DNA of 64,000 bases from Euphorbia lathyris (taxonomy: Eukaryota > Streptophyta > Magnoliopsida > Malpighiales > Euphorbiaceae), in the NCBI RefSeq assembly GCF_963576675.1, contig NC_088915.1, forward strand, positions 82,221,501-82,285,500, written 5' to 3'. The notes beneath the pieces are model-generated. The model had not been told where the DNA came from. It was given only the letters and a program-made list of their open reading frames with translations, and did no database searches. The position numbers and the translations under genes were made by a program. Positions 42,445 to 54,280 of the stretch are shown piece by piece; the first letter of the stretch is position 1; each line of letters begins with the position of its first letter.

Positions 42445-45400
42445 ATGACTAAAACCAATCTGCAAAATATACTTACCGATAACAAGTTGAATGGTTCAAA
42501 CTTCACCAACTGGTTTCGTAACCTCAAAAATCGTTTTGAAGTTCCATAAGATAGGGTATGTACTTGATACAATGATACCCCCTATCCCAGCTGATGATGC
42601 TCCCATCGAAGAAATTGATGCTTACCAGAAGCACAAAGCTGATGACGATCAAGCGGGATGCATCATAATTGCATCGATGACACCGGAATTGCAAAGGCAA
42701 CATGAGGAAATGGATGCCTATTCCATCATCATGCACCTAAAGGAGCTGTTTGGAAAACAGACTAGGTGCGAACGCTACGAGATATCCAAGTTGCTATATC
42801 GTTGCAAGATGCAAGAGGGCACATCTATCATGACACATTGTGTCAAGATGATTGGCTATATTACCAAGCTTTCTAGTATTGGATTCGCGATGGATAACGA
42901 ACTAAGCATAGACTTAATTCTTCAATCCCTCCCAGAGAGTTATTCACAGTTCATCATGAACTACCAGATGAATGACTTGCAAACCTCTATTGAAGAGCTT
43001 GCAAATATGCTCAAGTCAGTTGAGCCCAATATGAAGAAAGACAAGGCAATACCGGCTCTTGTCATAGAGGGATCAAAGAAGAGGAAGGGGAATTTTCCCA
43101 ATCCTAAACATCCCAAGAAAGGCAAGGGAGCCATGTCCACTAGAGCTAAGGGAAAGGAAGTGAAGAAGCCCAAAGGAGAGTGCCACTTCTGTGGTAAAGA
43201 CGGGAATTGGAGAAGGAACTGCAAGGAGTACCTAGCCTCCCTCAAGAAGGGAAAGGGCGGTGCTTCAACATCTGGTATGTTTTATATTGAAATAAATACA
43301 GTTTCACAGTCTGAATCTTGGGTACTTGATACCGGATGTGGATCTCATATTTGTACAAATATGCAGGAACTAAATCGGACTAAGGAATTGAAGAAAGGAA
43401 GCATAAACTTGCGAGTAGGAAATGGAGCAAGAGTTGCCACCCTCGCCATTGGAGATTATGCTTTGAGCTTGCCCTCTGGGCTTGTAATAGAATTAGGGAA
43501 CTGTTTGTATGTTCCAGAAATGTCTCGTAACATTATTTCTATTAGCTGTCTTGTTGACGACGGTTTTCATATTTCAATAAAAGACAAACATTGCGATTTT
43601 TATAGAGATGAGATTTTCTATTTTCAGGAATATCAAAAAATGGGATTTATGTGCTAGATGACAAAATTTCTGTTTTCACAATTGATACCAAAAGACATAA
43701 GCTAGATAATTCAACTTACTTGTGGCATTGTCGTTTAGGCCATATAAACAAAAGACGCATGCTTAAGCTACATCAAGATGGGCTTATAAATTCAATTGAT
43801 CCTGAATCATTGGAAACATGCGAGGCTTGTTTAAAAGGTAAAATGACAAAGACACCCTTTAGCAATAAAGGTGAGCGTGTATCAGACACTCTAGGATTAA
43901 TACATTCCGATGTATGCGGTCCTATGTCAGTCCAAGTAAGAGGAGGATTCAGATACTTCATAAGCTTCATAGACGACCATACCCGATATGGTTATATCTA
44001 CTTGATGAAGCACAAGTCTGAAGCTTTTGAGAAATTCAAATGCTTCAAAAAATGAAGTAGAAAATCAATTAGGAAAGAAAATAAAGATACTTCGATCCGA
44101 TCGAGGTGGCGAATATCTTTCAGATGATTTTCTAAATTATCTAACTGAATGTGGGATATGCTCACAATGGACACCTCCCTATACACCACAACACAATGGT
44201 GTATCCGAGAGGAGGAACCGTACCTTACTAGATATGGTAAGATCCATGATGAGCATAGCATTACTTCCAAAGACATTCTGGGGCTATGCCTTAGAAACTG
44301 CCCTCTTCACCCTAAATCGAGTACCAACTAAATCCGCTAGTTCCACAACATATGAATTGTTCGTTGGTAGGAAACCCACATTCTCATCATGAGAGTATAG
44401 GGTTGTTCAGCATTTGTCAAACGCATAGCGTCAGACAAACTAGATTCTAAATATGATAAGTGTTTCTTCATTGGATACCCTAAGGAAACTGTGGGGTATT
44501 ACTTCTATCACCCAGATGATCAGAAAGTAATAGTATCCAAGCACGCAACCTTCTTGGATAAAGAGTTTCTCGAAGAAATAGAAAAGGGAAGCATGATTGA
44601 ACTTGATGAAGTTCAAGAACAAGAAACACCGACTGAAACAACAGAGGCGGTTGAGGAACCCAAAGCATTCCCATTAGATGAGACTCAAGTGCCACCCATT
44701 AGTAGATCACAAAGAGTTTGTGAACTCCCAATTTCTAGTGGGAGATGATGATGAGGTTCCCGTGTTAGACGACGAACCCGAAAACTATGAAGAGGCTCTT
44801 AACAGTCCAGATTCTAAAGCATGGCTCGAAGCCATGGATTCTTAGATGGATTCCATGTACACCAACCAAGTGTGGACTTTGGTTGATCCACCTGAAGGGA
44901 TAAAACCCATTGGGTGCAGGTGGATCTTCAAAAAGAAGACTGACATGGATGGAAAGGTTAGCACCTACAAAGCTAGGTTAATAGCGAAAGGATATCGTCA
45001 GAAACAAGGAATTGATTATGACGAAACTTTCTCTCATGTGGCTATGTCCAAATCAATCAGAATAATGCTCACTATTGCCGCTCACTACAATTACGAGATT
45101 TGGCAAATGGATGTGAAAACAGCTTTCCTAAACAGAAACCTGCTTGAGGATGTATATATGATGCAACCTGAAGGTTTCACATCAAAGGATGCAAACAAGG
45201 TTTGAAAACTTCAGAGATCCATTTATGGACTCAAGCAAGCATCAAGAAGCTGGAACAAGCGTTTTGACGAAACCATAAAACAATTTGGTTTCGAACAAAA
45301 TTGTGAAGAAGCTTACATTTACAAGAAAGCAAGTGGGAGCTTAGTTGCATTTCTGATACTATATGTGGATGATATATTATTAATGGGAAATGACATAGCT

Positions 45401-46349
45401 CTACTACAGTCGGTAAAAGTATAGTTATCAGGTAACTTCTCCATGAAGGACCTTGGTGAAGCAGCTTATATACTTGGTATAAAGATCTACAGAGATAGAT
45501 CAAGAAGACTGCTTGGTCTTTCACAGGCTACATACATCGAAAAGGTGCTAAAGCGGTTTAGCATGCTTGTATCGAAACGAGGTAACTTACCCATGGTACA
45601 TGGAGTAAAGTTAAACAATCATCAATGTCCTAAAACCGAAGATGATAAGAAGCGCACGGCTGTAATCCCATACGCCAGCGCAATCGGTTCGATTATGTAT
45701 GCTATGCTTTGCACTAGACCTGACGTAGCGTTCGCGTTAAGTATAATGAGTCGTTACCAAGGTAATCCTGGAGACGAGCACTGGAATGCCGTCAAGAACA
45801 TTCTTAAGTACTTGAGAAGGACTAAAGACATGTTCCTAGTGTACGGAGAAGGGGATCTGAAAATAGAAGGATTTTCAAATGCAAGTCATCTCACAGATGA
45901 GAACGATTTTAAATCCCAATCAGGATTCCTGTTTATCTTGAATAGGGGCGCAGTGAGCTGGAAGAGTTCCAAGCAAGGAAGCGTAGCTTTCTCTACGACC
46001 GAGTCAGAGTATATCGATGCTGCGGAAGCATCAAAAGGAAGCGGTTTGGATTAAGAAGTTCATTACTGAACTTGGTGTGGTGCCTAACATTGTAAATCTC
46101 ATTACACTGTACTGTGATAACAATGGAGCCATTGCGCAAGCAAAGGAACCACGGTCTCATAATGCATCCAAGCATTACCTGAAGCAATACCACATTGTAA
46201 GAGAAATTGTGGCAAGAGGAGATGTGAGAATAGAAAGAGTACCTACTGAGGACAACGTTGCAGATCCGTTGACAAAGCCCTTAACCCAGAAAGTACATGA
46301 TCGTCATCTTAGTTCTACTGGGATAAGTTGTAGAAACAATTGGCTTTAG
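42445..46349 (+). pseudogene. Copia gag-pol, frameshifted
   Basis: Gag starts at ATG 42445 (MTKTNLQNILTDNK). The zinc knuckle reads CHFCGKDGNWRRNC, with Asn in place of the metal-binding His. Protease has DTGCGSH near 43330. Integrase has an HCRLGH zinc region (near 43725) and D, D, E in HSDVCG, FIDDH and GVSERRN. RT has YVDD near 45365. RNase H ends with the SKH and VADPLTK motifs near 46170-46280. Frameshifts fall at A-runs 42526-42530, 43635-43640, 44047-44052 and 46033-46036, with others near 44390 and 44720. Stops include TAG 45422 and TGA 45203. Not functional as read, but gene order and catalytic residues are otherwise complete. Confidence 0.93.
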
Positions 46350-46352
46350 TCC

Positions 46353-46363
46353 AAGTGGGAGTA
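46353..46363 (+). promoter_or_regulatory. Copia polypurine tract
   Basis: AAGTGGGAGTA directly precedes the 3' LTR, the usual form and position in plant copia elements. Confidence 0.8.
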
Positions 46364-48194
46364 TGTTGGGGTTTAGTGTCCTATAGACAATTGTTCTAGG
46401 ATACAAACTTAATGTAAATAAAGTGTTATTTATACTGTTTGTTTTAATGAGATATGGTTTCATAACTATATAAAGGCAACCCCTTTTTAAGAACTGAATA
46501 AAGTCTAATAAAAAGGAAATCCATAAGTTTGTTTAAAGTGATTATAAGTGTTCATACAAGCATGAAGTGAGATGAAACTTTATAATAAACTAATAAACTT
46601 AAAACCACCCCAAGTCAAGTAATATGTTTAGGATTGACATATCACTGCTGAGACTTTCATGTAACAATGTCTTCTGTCGAGACAGAAAGCTGATCTCACA
46701 AGCTTCATATATACAGATATTTGGACAGTTACATGGATCTAATGAAAAGAAGTTCATTAGGATTGGGGACCCGACTTGAGATAACAGGATGGGTAGATTC
46801 ATCTTTGTCACATGTTCATCTCATTGGTATTAATAGGTATAAGTAATCCTCAGACTCAAAGGAATGTTAATTAGTGATTCTGGATTACGGAATGTGATGC
46901 TTTGATCCTGTTGTAACACGATCCATAACAGAGATGACTCTAGGGTGTGAACGGCAGACGTTGGGTATCACAGAAAGTAATTGCAGGATAATTATACATT
47001 GGATTGAGCATTTGTCACTCCCGATAAATGGGAGATACATCCATGGATCGCTTGTGGAAGACTCGACTCTAAATCCTGGCAAGGTGATAGCTTAATACTT
47101 GAAATACAGATTTCACTTAACCTATCTAATTGGAGAGGACTCGGCCTGTACAAGTAAAACGAACGTCTCGCTATATGTGACATGACATTATCCATAGTCA
47201 TAAGATTCAGCCCAAGGATGTAGTTGATAAAGGATCGAATTATACTGTAACTAATACGGACTGGTCAACGACAGAATCAACCTGTCTTCTTATAGCTCTG
47301 GGGGAATGTTTCGAATTTTCTAATCACATTTCGCGTACTCATTCCGTTATGCAAAGATTAAATATAATTCTGTGAAAATTTAATTTAATAGTTGCATACG
47401 GCTAGAAGCAATAAGAACCTAATGGGTCACACATAAGACTTGGAGTCCAAAAGAGAAACAGATGTTAATTAATTAATGGAAGCCCAACTGAGTCCACTAA
47501 GGCCCAGTATATATGGGGACGATTTTCATGTAAGGAATTACATGAATAATTGACTTGATTCTTAAACAATTCTAATTAGATTATAATTGTGAATTAAATT
47601 AATTAAAGGATAAATAAGTTAGGAGCTTTAATTAGATTAAATTACTCCTATTATTATCCTATAAGGTTACTATTATTATCTTTATATTTAAGATATAATT
47701 ATAGATAATAAATAAGAATTATATTCTGAATTAAATTCTTATTCAGTAACCTAATTCTATCTAACTAGGGTTTAGATACAAGAGAATATAAATACCCCCC
47801 TACATGTGATTTTCGATATACACAAGTGCAACCGAGAGAGTGAATTTCGACCCCCCTAGTCGAGGACAAAATAAACCACCGCTTCCTACCGATTCAATTG
47901 ATTTCATCTCTTTCTCTTTATCCTTGATCTTGTATTGATTTATTAGAGACAATCTTTTCTTGATTGTTTTAATACGGTTGATATCTAACTTGATTTGGGT
48001 TGTGTTTTGTCTTGTGCTCGGGAACTCGGAGTAAGAGTTGTGGGCACTTCGATTGCAACGGTAGATAGAACTTCATAAAGGTATTTCCTTCAATCCCTCT
48101 TTATATGAAATAACGATTAACGGATCTTGGGTTAATGGAAATAGGTTAAAATTTTTATATTTCCGCTGCCATACGTTAGCCTTATTCTCCATCA
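46364..48194 (+). repeat. Copia 3' LTR
   Basis: 1831 bp, with TATAAATA at 47787-47794, the same offset (1423) as in the 5' LTR. It is followed directly by the TATAG duplication. Confidence 0.95.
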
Positions 48195-48199
48195 TATAG

Positions 48200-49421
48200 A
48201 TATATATATATAATCAAAGAATTTTCAGAAATTGATATTTTAGGGTTATGCAGGAATTTTGTAAAATTAGGGATTTTCACGATTTTGTTTTTTATTGTGA
48301 AATTATGGTTCAGATGAAGCTATTAACTATGCTTCTATGTGAAGTTCAGATTTTACTTGATTATGTTGATTTAAGGCTTAATTTGATTGATTAATTTGGA
48401 ATTTTTATTGATTAAGGATTGATATTTTGAATAATTGTGGTTACTTTTACAAAAGAGCTAATTGAAGCTAAATGATTTATGGTTATGAAATAGTTTGGAA
48501 TTTGATTGTGAAAGAAAATTTGAATACGTTATGATTTTATGATTTTATATCTATCGAGAGTTATCCGGATCGGTGGTTTTATATTTGAAGACCATGTTCA
48601 GTGAGGGACATGGCTTGTGTACACAGTCTGAAGACCTATTGGGTATGGCAGTGAAGTGTTGGGTAAGACCATATGGGATAGGCAATGTTAAGAGACGTCT
48701 CGACTATATATGTGGTTATGGATTGATACTTAAGGGGAGAAACTTGAGGATGGATACAATGTTTTAAGTTCATTTGGATTATGTTTTCGGTTATGATTGA
48801 TTTTGATATAAGGTTTTACGTTTGATTGAATACGAGTTGGTTTGATAAAACACTTATTTGATTACAAGTTGGTTTGATAAAACATTTATTTGATTATTTG
48901 TTTTGATTCGTTTTGATAAGATGCATTATATATATAAAGTTATATGAACTTAAGTTTTGAGTATATTTTATAAGGTTTTGATTATATCCCTTTATAAATG
49001 TATATATGTAGCTATGTTAAGTAAATTTGGTTTTTATAGCTGATAGTTTCTTATTGAGATTTTTGTCTCACGTTTTGAAATATTTTAATGTTTTTAGGTG
49101 AGAAAGTACAGGATATAGAGAAGGTTACCGACCGTTTAGGCGAGGTTTGGAAGTTGGCTGTTTATTGTTAGAATTATGGTTCGAACTTTGATATTTCAAT
49201 TGGAATATAATGGAGTTGGTAAATATATGTTGAGGTCCTCGAATGACTAATGAATTAGGAATATGAATTATTTTAGAATATATATTGAAGAGGAAGGCCA
49301 AAATAAATAAATAAATATGATATTATGATTTTTGGATAAATTGGAGACTCCTAAGTATTGATTATGATCTTTCTATTTCACGCCCGATGCCGATTGAGGT
49401 CGTCTAGGGTCGGGTGTGACA
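48200..49421 (+). repeat. Tekay-like 5' LTR, right part
   Basis: It continues from 38756 after the copia insertion and ends GGGTCGGGTGTGACA. Its last 90 bp (ATAAATTGGAGACTCC onward, from 49335) match the end of the 3' LTR. The single 64-codon ORF here has no recognisable domain. Confidence 0.88.
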
Positions 49422-49424
49422 GTT

Positions 49425-49436
49425 TGGTATCAGAGC
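49425..49436 (+). promoter_or_regulatory. Tekay-like primer binding site (iMet)
   Basis: TGGTATCAGAGC, then TCTAGGTT, starts three bases after the 5' LTR. This is the usual chromovirus Tekay/Del leader. Confidence 0.9.
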
Positions 49437-51461
49437 TCTAGGTTAAATTCTTCGGACCTAAGGTTGATAGTAATTGAGAAATATGAATATTTGGTGATAG
49501 CTAAGAAATAATCGATAGTATTTGAGGAATATGGATATTTGGTGCAAGCTAAGAAAGAATTTGAAATTTTTCGAGGATTTGATGGTTAGTAAAATATTGG
49601 GTGTATGAAAATTAGCAAATTATTTGATATTTGGTGATATGAGTTATGAGTAAGTCATAACTTTGAGCTAGAGATGTAGAGAATTGTCTATATAGGTGCT
49701 GTTGGAAAATCAGATTCGTACCTGAATATTGTGATGCATTTTTCGACCAAATATAGGCCGAATCTGTCTTGGAGTCCTAAATGAAAGTTCTTTATTTTTA
49801 TCTTACGTTTCCAGGGGTTTCTGAATCGTCTTATTCGGACTCCGTATGAAGAAGTTAGACTATAAACGGAATATGTATGTCATTTTAGCTTTAAACCAGA
49901 ATTTGGTTTTTGTTTTGATTTTTCTCCTTAGTATGACTTGGAATTGATATTTGAGAGTTTAATAGTTAGCTTAAAAATATATGTATCTCAGATGTGAAGT
50001 AAGGTTAGGAGTCATTGAAATGATATGATGAGTTTTGAAGTTAATATATATGTGATTAAGAAAGGGAAAATATGGAGATTTCAATTAATTGTTTTGGAGA
50101 TTGATTATAAATTGGAGATTATGATAGGAGTTTAACAAGTTATGGAATCTTAATTGGAATAAATGATATCCGAATTCAAAGTACAGATCTATTGTTGAAC
50201 TTTATCGGGTTGAGGTTTAGAATTATTGAGAGTTATATAAATGATGTTTAGAGAGATACTGGTGTTAGTGATCAATGAGAAGTAAAGTGGGAGAATATAT
50301 TAGAGTTTATGATTTAATGATTACATATGAAAGTTTGGTAAGCTTAAATAGTGTTTGAGGAAATAATTAAGATATGAATTTTGAGGATAAATTTTTTTGA
50401 TCTTAAGCACAGTTGAGGATGCATATATTGACATTTAAATTTATATGGTACTTTGATTATAGTCAAGTTATTTTAGTTGAAAGTTGGAGGATTATAGTGT
50501 AAGTTTATATAATGAGGATCAAATTAAGAGTTTATAGGTCAAATAAGAAAATTAGATGGTATTATAAATTTTACTGACTCTATAGGGGTAAAGATATCAT
50601 TTGGAGTTTGGCAAAAAAAAAACATTGATTGTCGTAATTTAGGTACTCTATATTTCTTGATTATATAGTTTGGAGAAACGATTGAAGTTTATTTGGTTGG
50701 ATTAATGGCATATATGTTGGTGAGTAAAAAAAAAAGTAGTTCAATTGAATTTGAGGAAATAAAGGGAAAATTGTAAGTGTGACATTGATATTAAGATTTT
50801 ATGGAAATGAGTCTTATTGATAGTACATTGTATTATAATAATAGCGTTTATATTTGATTGATGATGCTGATTGAAATTAATGGTACGAAACATGATTGAA
50901 GTGAAAAATTATAGATATAAGTATTATTATTATTATGATGAAGTAAGATTATATATTGAATCAAATCATTGATTCAGATTATTTGAAGTTTAGGAAAAAT
51001 ATAATACTAGTGGTTCAAAAGTGATATTTTTTAAGTCTGTGGAACTTGGAGATATGTGAAATATATTTGATATATATGCAATTGATGGAATCAATTGTGA
51101 TTTAAACGTATTAAAGTGAGATTTGGTGTATGTTAGGAAAATACGAATATAAAGTGTATCATATCATATAAAATTGCATATATGATATTTGAAGTTTTAT
51201 TGTGGATTTATTGGTGATGGAATTGACTAGGTTGAAGTTTAGAGTTACTAAGAGTTATATTTAAATGATAGCTACAGTGATGTGGATATGGATAAATCAT
51301 GGAGTTAATGGAAGGAAACATTGAATTTGTGGTCTTATGATGATTATGAGGAATCTTGATAATTTGAAATAATTTCGTGATCTTGGAGATATTTGAGGAA
51401 CAAAATTTAGATTAGAGAACGTGAATTTCGAGGACGAAATTTGTTTTAAGAAGGGAAGAAT
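49437..51461 (+). other. Non-coding interior of Tekay-like element
   Basis: Two kilobases with no ORF of 60 codons on either strand and no gag or pol motif. The plus strand is strikingly poor in C but not in G. The end is conserved: TTTCGAGGACGAAATTTG (51426 onward), then a polypurine-like TTTTAAGAAGGGAAGAA before the 3' LTR. This is the layout of a large non-autonomous derivative. Confidence 0.8.
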
Positions 51462-51660
51462 TGTCACATCCGTGTCTAAATGTCTAAAATTTATAGTTTT
51501 ACATTAGTATATATTATAATTATTGGATGTGTGAAGTTAATCCGATACTATAGAAAAAGTTTGGAGTTAATTTGATGGTTTTAGGTGTAAATTAAAAGTT
51601 TAGAGTAATTTTTAAAAGATTATATAAAGATGGAGGACCAAACTGGATATTCGCCAGATT

Positions 51661-51725
<65 letters not shown>

Positions 51726-51819
51726 CGAAGAGGATAAATTGGAGACTCCTAAGTATTGATTATGATCTTTCTATTTCACGCCCGATGCCGATTGAAGTCG
51801 TCTAGGGTCGGGTTCGACA
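51462..51819 (+). repeat. Tekay-like 3' LTR with internal deletion
   Basis: 358 bp: start and (TA)n tract (51662-51722) match 38183-38440, then GCGAAGAGG jumps to ATAAATTGGAGACTCC, equivalent to 49335. About 1.3 kb that is present in the 5' LTR is missing. The ends remain correct. Confidence 0.9.
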
Positions 51820-51824
51820 GAAAT
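51820..51824. repeat. Target duplication GAAAT (right)
   Basis: Exact partner of 38178-38182. Confidence 0.95.
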
Positions 51825-52066
51825 CCCCAATATCGAAGGTATGTAACCTTAACAAACTTCACAAGGAAGATAATAGTTTTTTATTTGATTAAAGTTAAGG
51901 AATTAAAAAAAAAGAAGATGAATTTATAGCATCCCGTAACCTAATTGGCAAATTACATAAAAAGGTAAATGTATACAGTAAAGGAATAAAATATGGTTGT
52001 TTCTAAAAGTACTACCCATGGCATTGTTAACAGTACCATGTAGGCAGCATGTGAGGTTTATCCTCT
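51825..52066. other. Continuation of the split LTR or flank
   Basis: Removing the Tekay-like element joins this to 38182, so it is probably the rest of the LTR of the gag remnant. AT-rich, no gene, and no end recognised. Confidence 0.4.
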
Positions 52067-52069
52067 TAA

Positions 52070-52389
52070 GGACTTGATTGGATGAAGGGTAGGGAAGGGT
52101 TAATAAAAGAAGGGTAGAGAATGGTAGGGAAAGGTAGGGAAGGGGAAGGAAGGGTAATTTCTAACCCTTCCAAACCCACCAAATTGGAGGGTTCAAAATT
52201 GGATTCAATTTGTTAAAAAGAAACCTTTCAAAACTCCTCCAAACCCTTACCCTCCTAATTTTTTTGTGTTCCAAATATGGGTTTGTAGAAACCCTTACTA
52301 ACCCCTCCTCCTCCCAAACAAGGGTTTCTATCAACCCTTACTAACCCTTCCCTTATTAACCCCTCTAAACCATCCATCCAATCAAGCCC
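52070..52389. mobile_element. PIF/Harbinger (Tourist-like) MITE, 320 bp
   Basis: Ends GGACTTGATTGGATG and CATCCAATCAAGCCC are inverted. TAA duplications lie at 52067-52069 and 52390-52392. The interior is built of AGGGTAGGGAAGG and CCCTTCC-type runs. No ORF. Confidence 0.9.
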
Positions 52390-52392
52390 TAA

Positions 52393-52851
52393 ACAGCAAG
52401 TAAGCCACGTCCTGTACGAATCGAGTCATTTTGATCTTTTTGGGGAGCAAGTAAACTGAAGAGGCGTAACACCAAATAAGACCGAAGCAGTTAGACATAG
52501 GGTTATCAAAGAGACTTCCTCCAGGTGGACTGAAACAGCTTAGCAAAAGAGTAGCCAAATTAAGGGGGCGTTTGTTTTTAGGGGTTTCAGGAATGAGTAA
52601 GGGAAAGAGGGGGATTCATTCCTTTTGTTGGTGTTTGTTTTATTAATTCAATCATTCTCTTTACCCTCTTTTAGTTTTGGTTTACCCCTAACTCCTCTAA
52701 TTTCATTCTCCAACCCCCAAAGGTTTTCCATTCTCTTTCCACTCTCTCTCACTAATTTAAACATCTACCTTCCTTATAAAATTTCATTTTAGTCTCTATT
52801 TTGATTTCAATTTTTATTTTGGTCCATATAGACACATGTATGTAATTATTG
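52393..52851. other. Non-coding; possible outer MITE end
   Basis: GGGGGCGTTTGTTTTTAGG at 52572 looks like a Harbinger-type end. A possible partner, AACTAAACGCTTGCT near 53740, is weak. No gene. TATAGACACATGTATGTAATTATTG at 52827-52851 recurs at 53548-53572 beyond the next MITE. Confidence 0.4.
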
Positions 52852-52860
52852 TAATTATTA

Positions 52861-53538
52861 GGCCTAATACTTCCCTAACCCCCTTAACTTGTCCAAATTG
52901 GTCATTTTACCCTCTCAACTCATCGAATGTCCTATTTACCCCATTAACTCCATAAAAGTGGTATTTCTCACCCCCTCAACTTGTCCATTTATCCCCCAAC
53001 TCATAGAATGTTCTATTTACCCCCTTAACTCTATAAAAGTTGTATTTTTCACCCCTTTACAATCTGTTATCGAAGCCTAAATTGATAAGTTTTAAACGTT
53101 AAACCTATATTTATGCTATTTTGTAAGTGAAACCTAAATTGATACTTTTCCAAAAATCATAGACCTATTTTGGTATATTATCCCTACATATAATGTATTT
53201 GACTTGTTTATATTAATGTTCTTGTTATTTGTATTTTTTATTCGTTCTTTCTCTTTTCAACTTTTTTGACTACTATAAAGGGATAAGAAATACCATTTTT
53301 ATGGAGTTAAGAGGGTAAATATGATCATAAGTGGTGAGAAATATCACTTTTATGGAGTTAAGGGGGTAAATAGGATATTCGATGAGTTGAGAAGATGTAA
53401 ACTGACAAATTTGGACAAGTTAAAGGGGTGAGAAATACCATTTTTATGGAGTTAACGGGGTAAATAGGACATTTGATGAGTTGGAAGGGTAAAATGACCA
53501 ATTTGAACAAGTTAAGGAGGCTGGAGAAGCATTAAGTT
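52861..53538. mobile_element. Mutator-type MITE, 678 bp, 9-bp TSD
   Basis: A perfect duplication TAATTATTA lies at 52852-52860 and 53539-53547. Inward ends are GGCCTAATACTTCCC and AACTTAATGCTTCTCC. Long inverted arms repeat CTCAACTCATCGAATGTCC / GGACATTTGATGAGTTG and CCCCATTAACTCCATAAAAG-type blocks. Same end type as 31667-36195 and 58081-58593. Confidence 0.92.
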
Positions 53539-53547
53539 TAATTATTA

Positions 53548-54280
53548 TATAGACACATGTATGTAATTATTGTTAAAAACACAATTTATTACCTCATTTG
53601 AACCAAACAACCACAAATGAAATCATGAGTATATCATTCCTTTTGTGGAACTGAAACAAACAGACAAGAGAATTCAGAGTCATTCCATTCATTTCTATTT
53701 GTTTACCTTTTTTTGATTCCATTCTGTTACCCATGTGCGAACTAAACGCTTGCTGAGCTGTTATTTCTCTGTTCTGTTCTAATTTGGATATTCTCAACCG
53801 CATCAGTAGTTAAGGTACTTGATCAAATATAACCATTCATTTAATTAGTGTCAATGTAATTATAATTATAATTAAAATAAGGGCTGATTAATTATTTGAC
53901 CACCACTTTATTTATTTAATTATTTGTAAATTTCCAGTCACAGCAGTATCATTTGGTTCTCATTCTTCCAAGTCTACCACCGCTTTATCTCTTTTCTTTT
54001 CAATTTTTTTTTTAATTAATATATTTATTTTCAAAACTTGTCAATTCCATAAAAGGAAAATAAAAAAGAAAAGAACAAAAATTGCTTTAAAAAGCAAATT
54101 TAAATTTAAAAGACGTGCTCTTTTCTTAATCAGATACTTCCATTATCTTCTCGCCGACAACCTACTGCTCCTTAGTCATAATTTTAATAATTCATCACAT
54201 TTTCATCCCCCTTTTCTAAATAAATTAAAATATTATTTTCATTTTATTTAATTTATAATTAAATTAATCAATTTTATTGC
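53548..54280. other. Intergenic
   Basis: AT-rich. A 69-codon minus ORF (53594-53803) has no recognisable domain. No RNA gene seen. Confidence 0.4.

Larger units (their letters stand above)
38757..48194 (+). mobile_element. Ty1/copia retrotransposon with 1831-bp LTRs
   Basis: Both LTRs (38757-40587 and 46364-48194) are exactly 1831 bp, begin TGTTGGGG and end CTCCATCA. The 5-bp duplication TATAG (38752-38756; 48195-48199) is perfect. An iMet primer site and a polypurine tract are in place, and the domain order (gag, protease, integrase, RT, RNase H) is that of Ty1/copia. LTR length and gag style suggest a Tork/Angela-like lineage, not certain. Pol is broken by several frameshifts and stops. 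Confidence 0.95.
38183..51819 (+). mobile_element. Non-autonomous Tekay/Del-like gypsy element with nested copia
   Basis: It begins TGTCACGTCT and ends GGGTTCGACA, with a GAAAT duplication. The 5' LTR is 38183-38756 plus 48200-49421 (about 1.8 kb), split by the copia element. The 3' LTR (51462-51819) is only 358 bp because of an internal deletion. The iMet primer site follows the 5' LTR, and TTTCGAGGACGAAATTTG plus a polypurine tract precede the 3' LTR, a combination characteristic of Tekay/Del chromoviruses. The 2-kb interior has no gag or pol, so it would depend on another element's proteins. Confidence 0.88.

Noticed and set aside
52572..53755. Outer Harbinger MITE around the 52861-53538 MITE
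   Set aside because: The proposed ends match at only about ten bases and no TTA/TAA duplication could be placed.
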